Shown here one piece after another: positions 17,670-22,216 of a stretch of 22,216 bases of DNA. The position numbers and the translations under genes are program-made. The stretch covers positions 1 to 22,216 of the forward strand of contig JACRCS010001023.1 of NCBI GenBank assembly GCA_016218905.1. The letters are read 5' to 3'. Every line of letters starts with the position of its first letter. The stretch's first letter is position 1. Source of the stretch: Deltaproteobacteria bacterium (lineage in GTDB: Bacteria; Desulfobacterota_C; Deferrisomatia; Deferrisomatales; JACRMM01). The notes below the pieces were generated by a model that worked only from the letters and a program-made list of their open reading frames with translations, was not told where the DNA came from and did no database searches.

Positions 17670-20600
17670 TTAGGTCCCCCCGGACGGGTTGAAGGAAGCC
17701 ACGAGGGCGTCGATCGCGTTGGCGGGGATGTCGTAGTGCCTCGCCGTGACGACTTCGCGCTTCGCGTGGTCGAGGTGCTTCACCGGGTTCTGAATCATCA
17801 CCGGCGTAGGGTCGGGGTTGTTGAGCGGGTCCCAGACGACGTAGAGCCAATAGCTGTCACCGAGCTGTGAGGCCTTGTACCACTCGTTGGTGGTCAGCCG
17901 GATCGGCTGGCCGCGGGTGCGCCCCTTGACCTCGATGCGGCGGATCCCCTGCACGGGGTCGCGATAGCCCGTCTGGGGATCGGCCGGCCCCATGCTCCGG
18001 ACATCGAACCCGATCTTGAGGTGGCCCACCCTCTCGCACTCCCAACCCCGGGCAGTCTCGTGGGCCACCACCAGATCCTCGGCGGCCAACTCCGACCGCC
18101 GCCGCACGAGCGGGTCGATGTCTTCGGGCGCCCGGCCCACAGGCATTCCCCCTCCCGATGGGAGCACGAGGGCCGTCGCCACGTGGCGCACCGGGCCGTG
18201 CCGAACGATCATCAGGCGATCGAGCCCTTCGAGCCGTTCGGCCCGCGTACGCTGGAGGTCGGCAAGGTCGTTCTCCGCCCGCTGGCGCGCCAGGGCGACC
18301 TCGGGCTCGGTCGCCTCCCGAAACCGCAAGGCCATCACTCGATCCTGCGCGGATCGGACACGGGCGTCGAAGGACTTCACGAGGTAGTCCCGGCACACTG
18401 TCACGAAGTGGCTTCTCTCCGCTGCGCACCGCGCCCGCGCCTCCATCTGGTACGAACCTTTGAGGAAGTCGGAAACCTCGGCCGGATCGAAGGCGTCGCG
18501 GGTTTCAGGCGGGGCCGGAAACGAAGGGAGGTCGAACAGCGCGTCGGCAGGTACGACGGAGAAGCGGTCGGAGGCTGAGGTCGTGGCGCCGAGTTCCTCG
18601 CGGACGGCGACCAGTTCGCCGAGAAGCGTGTGAGGCTGTCCCTTGGTCGTCAGGCCTCGAATGGAGATCTCGAAGAAGTGGAGGCGATAGGGCCGGTCCG
18701 CTGCTTCGTCGGTGTAGACCGCCACGCCTCCGGCCAGTTCCGAAAGAAGCTCGTTGAGGCGCTCGTCCACCGCAGCATAGAGGGTATGCCCAGGGCCCAC
18801 CAGGACGGCGTCGAGGTGCTGGTCCTGTTCGAGGTCGTCCTTTCGGAAGCTGACCTTGCGGTAACTCACCTCGGGTTTTCCCAGGCGCCGCACCGATTGC
18901 AGTCGATCCGAACGGAGGTCGGCCAACACGTGCTCGACGCGCCACAACCCATCGGCGCGAGGCTCTATCCGCAGGCCCACCTCCTGGCACGCCTTGACGA
19001 AGTGATCCTCGACGTATCGCGGCATCAGCCGCCGCTCTTCGGACTCGGCGTTGGCCTGCTGGAAGCCGGAGAAATCGACGTGCCCCCGCGCTAGGGCGAT
19101 CCCGGTGGCCTGCTCGTACGCCTGCAGCTTGGTGGGGTCGATACGCTCTATCTGGTCGAGATAGTCATCGAGACGCCGCGGGTCGAAGGCCGCCTCGCGG
19201 AGAATCTCGGGGAGGTTCACGTCATTGAGGGAGAGGACCTCCCCAACCACGTCGAACACCCGGTCCGCTAGCACCGCCCGCATCTGCTCGAGCTTCTGCA
19301 GCAGGCGTTCGAGAATCCGGCCCTCGACGATGGGCTGCCCCTCCTCGGAGTCGCTGGCTACGAAGTTGAAGACATGGCAGTCACGCTCCTGTCCGATCCG
19401 ATGAATTCGGCCGAGACGCTGCTCCAGGCGGGTGGGGTTCCACGGGAGGTCGTAGTTGATCATCAGGCGGCAGAACTGGAGGTTGATCCCCTCGCCGGCC
19501 GCCTCCGTGGCTACGCAGACCTTCCGGGACGTGCGGAACTGCTCCTGCGCTTCCTTTCGATCCCTAGGGTTCATGCCTCCGTGGATCTGGCACGTGCTGT
19601 AGCCCCACCGCTCGAAGTGCTCGCGCAGATAGTTCAGCGTGTCCTTGTGCTCGGTGAAGACGAGAAGGCGCCAGCGGGCGTCTTCAATGTCCCTCAACTC
19701 GGGCCGGTTCAGGCACTCCCGCAGGGCCGCGAGCTTCGAGTCGTTGGCGTGATCCCGGACTCTTCGAGCGTGGGCGTAGAGTTCCTCCAACGCCGCGATC
19801 TCGGAGCGGAGCTGGTCGAGCTCCACCGCGGCCGTGAACTCGTCAGCGAGCCGGTCGCGGGAAGCCTCGTCGAGGTCGTCCTCGTCCTGCTCGGCGTCAG
19901 TGAGGCGCCCCTGGAGCTGCGCCAGCCGCTTGGCCCGTTCCCGGGGCGGAAGCTCGTCGAGTTCCTTCAGGAGGTTCTGTTGCCGCTCCAGCCGCCGCCG
20001 GATCGACTCGCAGACGGCCATCGTGGAGCTGGCCAGCCGACGCTGAAGCACCGTCCGGACCAGGGCCACGCTCGCCTGACGCCGCCCGGAGGCCTGGGGG
20101 AGAAACTCGTTGATGTAGGCGGTAACGGCCTTGTAGAGGTCGTACTCCTCCCGGCTCAGCCGGAAGGCGACGGTGTGCGCGTGGCGATCGGGGAAGAGCC
20201 TTCGCCCGCGCAGATCCCGGAGATCCTCCTTGAGGCGCCGAAGCGACCAGGGGCAGTCCGGCCCGAGGCGAAGGATCTCGCGCCGGATCTCGCCCGCCCG
20301 CTCACCCACACGGTTCGGCTCGGGGAAGACGTCCGGATCGATCAGGCGCACGAAGTGCGCGAACCGGTCGTCGTCCCCGTGGTGAGGGGTCGCCGTGAGG
20401 AGCAGCAGATTGTCGGCGCGCTGCGCCAGCCGCTCGGCGAGCAGGTAGCGCTTAGTCTTGTCGACTTCATCGCCGCGTCCCGCCGACGTCTTTGTGTAAG
20501 CGCTGCACTTGTGGGCCTCGTCGACGATCACGAGGTCCCACCGCTCGTTCCACACACGCTCCCGGACGTCGTCCTGTTTGGCATAGTCGAGCGACGCGAC

Positions 20601-21209
20601 GACCTGCATCTCCTTTGCCCATGGGTTGATGAGCTGCCCCTTGTCCCGGGCCGCGTCGATGACCTCAAACCACTCGCCGAACCATCGCTGAAGCTCGTCC
20701 TGCCACTGAATAGTGAGGGGGGCCGGGCAGAGGATGAGGACCCGGTCGATGGCCTCCCGCAGCTTCATCTCCTTGAGGAGCAGGCCGGCCATGATGGTCT
20801 TACCGGCGCCGGGGTCATCTGCCAGGAGGAACCGAAGCCGCGGCTGTGGGAGCATCCGCAGGTAGACGGCCTCGATCTGGTGGGGAAGGGTCCGAATGCC
20901 GGAGAGGCTTACGGCGAAGTGCCGGTCGTGAGCGTAGGCGAGGCGAATGCGGGCGGATTCGACCAGAAGACGCAACCGCTCGGCATCGACCGCGGATGAC
21001 GCTGGCTGCAGTGTGGGTACGGCGAGGAGGGTGACTACCTCCTCGGCCGAGAGGACTGCCTCGTCGAGCTCGCCGTTCGGCAGGCGAACACGGATCTCGG
21101 CGCCCGAGCCGAGGGCTCGGGCTGCCTCGACAATGATTTCGCCCACGAAGTGGCCGGGCAGACGAAGGCGACGCCCCACGAGGGCCGCCACACCGGCGAC
21201 ATCAGGCAT
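17670..21209 (-). CDS. SNF2-type superfamily 2 helicase with C-terminal DUF3883 (NOV_C) domain
   Basis: A 1179-residue protein from the start chosen at 21209. Walker A DDPGAGKT is at 131-138, the DEAH box at 230-233, motif III TATP at 272-275, motif V AGEGINLQ at 571-578 and motif VI QRLGRIHRIGQ at 597-607, an SNF2/RapA-like two-lobe engine. A coiled-coil-rich insert (about 395-505) separates the lobes. The last ~130 residues form a DUF3883 domain with Asp1069 (GFDVRS) and Glu1093/Lys1095 (IEVKGR). Two upstream in-frame ATGs (21239, 21287) exist; 21287 has a GAGG 4 nt before it, but it would bury 86 nt in the regulator gene, while 21209 gives an 8-nt ATGCCTGA overlap. DISARM DrmD and other defence helicases share this engine type. 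Confidence 0.9.
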   Translation of the reverse strand: MPDVAGVAALVGRRLRLPGHFVGEIIVEAARALGSGAEIRVRLPNGELDEAVLSAEEVVTLLAVPTLQPASSAVDAERLRLLVESARIRLAYAHDRHFAVSLSGIRTLPHQIEAVYLRMLPQPRLRFLLADDPGAGKTIMAGLLLKEMKLREAIDRVLILCPAPLTIQWQDELQRWFGEWFEVIDAARDKGQLINPWAKEMQVVASLDYAKQDDVRERVWNERWDLVIVDEAHKCSAYTKTSAGRGDEVDKTKRYLLAERLAQRADNLLLLTATPHHGDDDRFAHFVRLIDPDVFPEPNRVGERAGEIRREILRLGPDCPWSLRRLKEDLRDLRGRRLFPDRHAHTVAFRLSREEYDLYKAVTAYINEFLPQASGRRQASVALVRTVLQRRLASSTMAVCESIRRRLERQQNLLKELDELPPRERAKRLAQLQGRLTDAEQDEDDLDEASRDRLADEFTAAVELDQLRSEIAALEELYAHARRVRDHANDSKLAALRECLNRPELRDIEDARWRLLVFTEHKDTLNYLREHFERWGYSTCQIHGGMNPRDRKEAQEQFRTSRKVCVATEAAGEGINLQFCRLMINYDLPWNPTRLEQRLGRIHRIGQERDCHVFNFVASDSEEGQPIVEGRILERLLQKLEQMRAVLADRVFDVVGEVLSLNDVNLPEILREAAFDPRRLDDYLDQIERIDPTKLQAYEQATGIALARGHVDFSGFQQANAESEERRLMPRYVEDHFVKACQEVGLRIEPRADGLWRVEHVLADLRSDRLQSVRRLGKPEVSYRKVSFRKDDLEQDQHLDAVLVGPGHTLYAAVDERLNELLSELAGGVAVYTDEAADRPYRLHFFEISIRGLTTKGQPHTLLGELVAVREELGATTSASDRFSVVPADALFDLPSFPAPPETRDAFDPAEVSDFLKGSYQMEARARCAAERSHFVTVCRDYLVKSFDARVRSAQDRVMALRFREATEPEVALARQRAENDLADLQRTRAERLEGLDRLMIVRHGPVRHVATALVLPSGGGMPVGRAPEDIDPLVRRRSELAAEDLVVAHETARGWECERVGHLKIGFDVRSMGPADPQTGYRDPVQGIRRIEVKGRTRGQPIRLTTNEWYKASQLGDSYWLYVVWDPLNNPDPTPVMIQNPVKHLDHAKREVVTARHYDIPANAIDALVASFNPSGGT

Positions 21210-21432
21210 TCCGGCTTCCGCGTCTTTCCGCGTCGTCATCCCGGGAACCGGGACCGATCTCGGCACCTCCCGCCCGAACCCAAGCATCGACCTCAGACAG
21301 CTTGAACTTCCACAGCCGTCCGACCCTCCGCGCCGGTAGTCCCTTCCCCTCGATCCAGCGGTAGATCGAATCCTTTGCGACGCCGAGGTGCTTCGCTACC
21401 TCCTCTACGGAGACCCAGGGTTCTGCGGTCAC
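21202..21432 (-). CDS. Small helix-turn-helix protein, excisionase/MerR-like family
   Basis: A 76-residue protein beginning with GTG, backed by GAGGAG at 21438-21443, 5 nt upstream. Residues 7-52, with VSVEEVAKHLGVAKDSIYRWI and GRLWKFKLSEVDAWV, are a classic excisionase-type winged HTH (HTH_17). The acidic/basic tail after residue 55 appears disordered. It is the first gene of the operon and overlaps the helicase start by 8 nt. The likely role is either an autoregulatory DNA-binding protein for the operon or a former recombination directionality factor. No integrase is in the window, so regulation is the better guess. Confidence 0.85.
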   Translation of the reverse strand: MTAEPWVSVEEVAKHLGVAKDSIYRWIEGKGLPARRVGRLWKFKLSEVDAWVRAGGAEIGPGSRDDDAERRGSRNA

Positions 21433-21504
21433 GTCGGCTCCTCAATTGCTGGCGGCCCCCGGCTGTGTAAACGCCAGAGCCGCGACGGCCCGAAGCTGGC
21501 ACGG

Positions 21505-21533
21505 ACGGTATCACGGCCATCTGGACGCTTCAA
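21505..21533 (-). promoter_or_regulatory. Candidate sigma70-like promoter of the defence operon
   Basis: On the minus strand, TTGAAG (21533-21528) and TACCGT (21510-21505) are separated by exactly 17 nt and lie about 72 nt before the GTG of the first gene. The -35 box is good and the -10 box only partial. It is the best-placed candidate I see between the operon and its upstream neighbour. Confidence 0.35.
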
Positions 21534-21536
21534 GAG

Positions 21537-21570
21537 TCGGCTAGGATCGGCTGAACTGGACTGAACTTGA
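21537..21570. repeat. 10-bp-phased direct repeat just upstream of the candidate promoter
   Basis: On the + strand the words TCGGCTAGGA (21537), TCGGCTGAAC (21547) and TGGACTGAAC (21557) follow one another in register, and a fourth decayed unit TTGAC starts at 21567. Units share 6-8 of 10 bases. Spacing of about one helical turn would place protein sites on one DNA face. They lie directly behind the candidate -35 box, as expected for an operator or activator site, possibly for the operon's own HTH protein. Confidence 0.4.
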
Positions 21571-22077
21571 CGCCGCCAGTCACGGCGACATCGGCCAGGA
21601 CTCCGACTCCGGGGGACGTTCGAGACCTAACCTATAGCCATGGCAAGCTTGAGTCTCTAAGGTCTCCTCGGAGCCCGGCTTCACCTTCGTGTACGCGATG
21701 GTTACTGCCCCGAGTGCCCGAACCAGCAGACCTCTGAGACTTGCCTCGAGTTGAAGGCCGCACAGGAGGAGCTCAAAGTCGCGATAGGAAGGAACGCGTA
21801 GGTACTTTCGTACCTTTTCTATTCCTCTGCCCTCCCCGCGGGCTCGCTCTCCTGTCGCTATCGTCCCGCTGGAGGGACACTCGTGCAGTTGCGCGTTGCC
21901 TCAGAGGCTGCCTCCCAAAAGGGTTCATGCGACTTTCTGAAGATTCCCGAGGGGAGCTTTCGAATCCGGTGCATTCTTGACGGCGAACGAAAGAACGAAA
22001 AGAGCCCCGGTTCGGAGCGAAGGTGTTCGCTGACCAAACCGGGCTGGGGTTTCGTATTTCGTCCGCCACAACTGAGG
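21571..22077. other. Gene-poor right junction with small coding-like fragments
   Basis: No complete gene is recognised. On the + strand, a frame ending at TAG 21799-21801 reads DGYCPECPNQQTSETCLEL and continues with a helical KAAQEEL segment; it has a CxxC pair but no start codon after the stop at 21658, so it looks like a gene remnant. A weak hairpin AGGTAC/GTACCT followed by TTTTCT lies right at its end (21800-21820). A second stretch has GGAGGG six nt before GTG 21883 and begins with SCDFLKIPEGSFRIR-like sequence, but it runs into the terminator and coding sequence of the opposite-strand gene, so only its first ~40 codons could be meaningful. Confidence 0.4.
22003..22045 (-). terminator. 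Terminator of the minus-strand gene at the right edge
   Basis: Arms AGCCCCGGTT (22003-22012) and AACCGGGCT (22037-22045) pair with one bulge, and an inner hairpin GCGAA/TTCGC sits at 22017-22030. On the minus strand the stem is followed by CTCTTTTCGTTCTTT, a T-rich run. It lies about 33 nt after the stop of the zinc-ribbon gene, the expected place for an intrinsic terminator. Confidence 0.6.
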
Positions 22078-22216
22078 CTATCCGCACGACCCGATCCAGT
22101 CGCAACCGGGATTCTTGCACACCTCGCACCCGTCGTACGGAACGACGCTGAAGTTCCCGCACTTTGGGCATCTTCTCCCACCCCGCACGAGGCTCATGGG
22201 CGCCTCCGGCGCCTCC
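22078..22216 (-). CDS. C-terminal zinc ribbon of a larger protein, probably B12-dependent ribonucleotide reductase
   Basis: The gene is cut by the right edge; 45 residues are visible up to TAG at 22080-22078. After an EAPEAP linker comes a four-plus-cysteine ribbon: CPKCGNFSVVPYDGCEVC, then NPGCDW and the end SCG. A Cys-rich ribbon after a flexible linker at the very C-terminus is characteristic of adenosylcobalamin-dependent (class II) ribonucleotide reductases, where the cysteines re-reduce the active site. Other zinc-ribbon enzymes cannot be excluded from this fragment. A good terminator follows. This gene, reading into the gene-poor junction, is likely part of the ancestral chromosome flanking the acquired operon. 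Confidence 0.55.
   Translation of the reverse strand, partial: EAPEAPMSLVRGGRRCPKCGNFSVVPYDGCEVCKNPGCDWIGSCG

Noticed and set aside
19374..20999. Long + strand open frame (541 codons) opposite the SNF2-type helicase
   Set aside because: Val/Leu/Glu-rich mirror of the helicase codons with no recognisable domain.
1..22216. CRISPR array, rRNA, tRNA, integrase or full insertion sequence
   Set aside because: No regular spaced repeats, no RNA gene signature and no transposase or recombinase motif was found on either strand.

Overview
The window is high-GC bacterial DNA with long, tightly packed genes. It looks chromosomal, from an uncultivated Gram-negative lineage of the Desulfobacterota/Myxococcota/Methylomirabilota kind. 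That placement rests only on the flavin/iron-sulfur redox genes at the left, the probable B12-type ribonucleotide reductase end at the right, and GC content, so it is tentative.

Left block (1-3510, + strand): a redox operon. It holds the end of a CCG-domain iron-sulfur subunit, a GlcD-like FAD-linked oxidase and a fumarate-reductase-type flavoprotein. A 150-bp non-coding element made of four successive hairpins lies between the last two genes. It has 15-bp terminal inverted repeats (14/15) and a 4-bp GTAG duplication. Removing it and one GTAG copy restores a 15-nt intergenic gap, so it looks like a MITE-like insertion.

Left junction (3500-4447): almost empty, with a decayed LuxR-type HTH tail on the minus strand and a few palindromes.

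Central block (4448-21432, all minus strand, read right to left): one apparent eight-gene operon. The order is a small excisionase-like HTH protein, a SNF2-type helicase with a C-terminal DUF3883/NOV_C domain, a UvrD-family helicase, a DUF1156 DNA methyltransferase, a caspase-like C14 peptidase, a DUF499 P-loop ATPase, an AAA+ ATPase and a subtilisin-like S8 peptidase. Genes overlap by 4-8 nt or lie 3-71 nt apart. A candidate promoter and a 10-bp-phased repeat stand ahead of the first gene. DUF499, DUF1156 and SNF2-DUF3883 proteins are known from prokaryotic defence islands. Here that core is merged with UvrD and with two proteases of unrelated classes, one of them paired with an AAA+ ATPase. 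My reading is a large modification- or recognition-based anti-phage system with proteolytic, possibly abortive, effectors. This is the most interesting content of the window. No integrase or separate nuclease is visible.

Right junction (21433-22216): non-coding DNA with small unexplained coding-like fragments, then the 3' end of a minus-strand gene with a C-terminal zinc ribbon, followed by a terminator.
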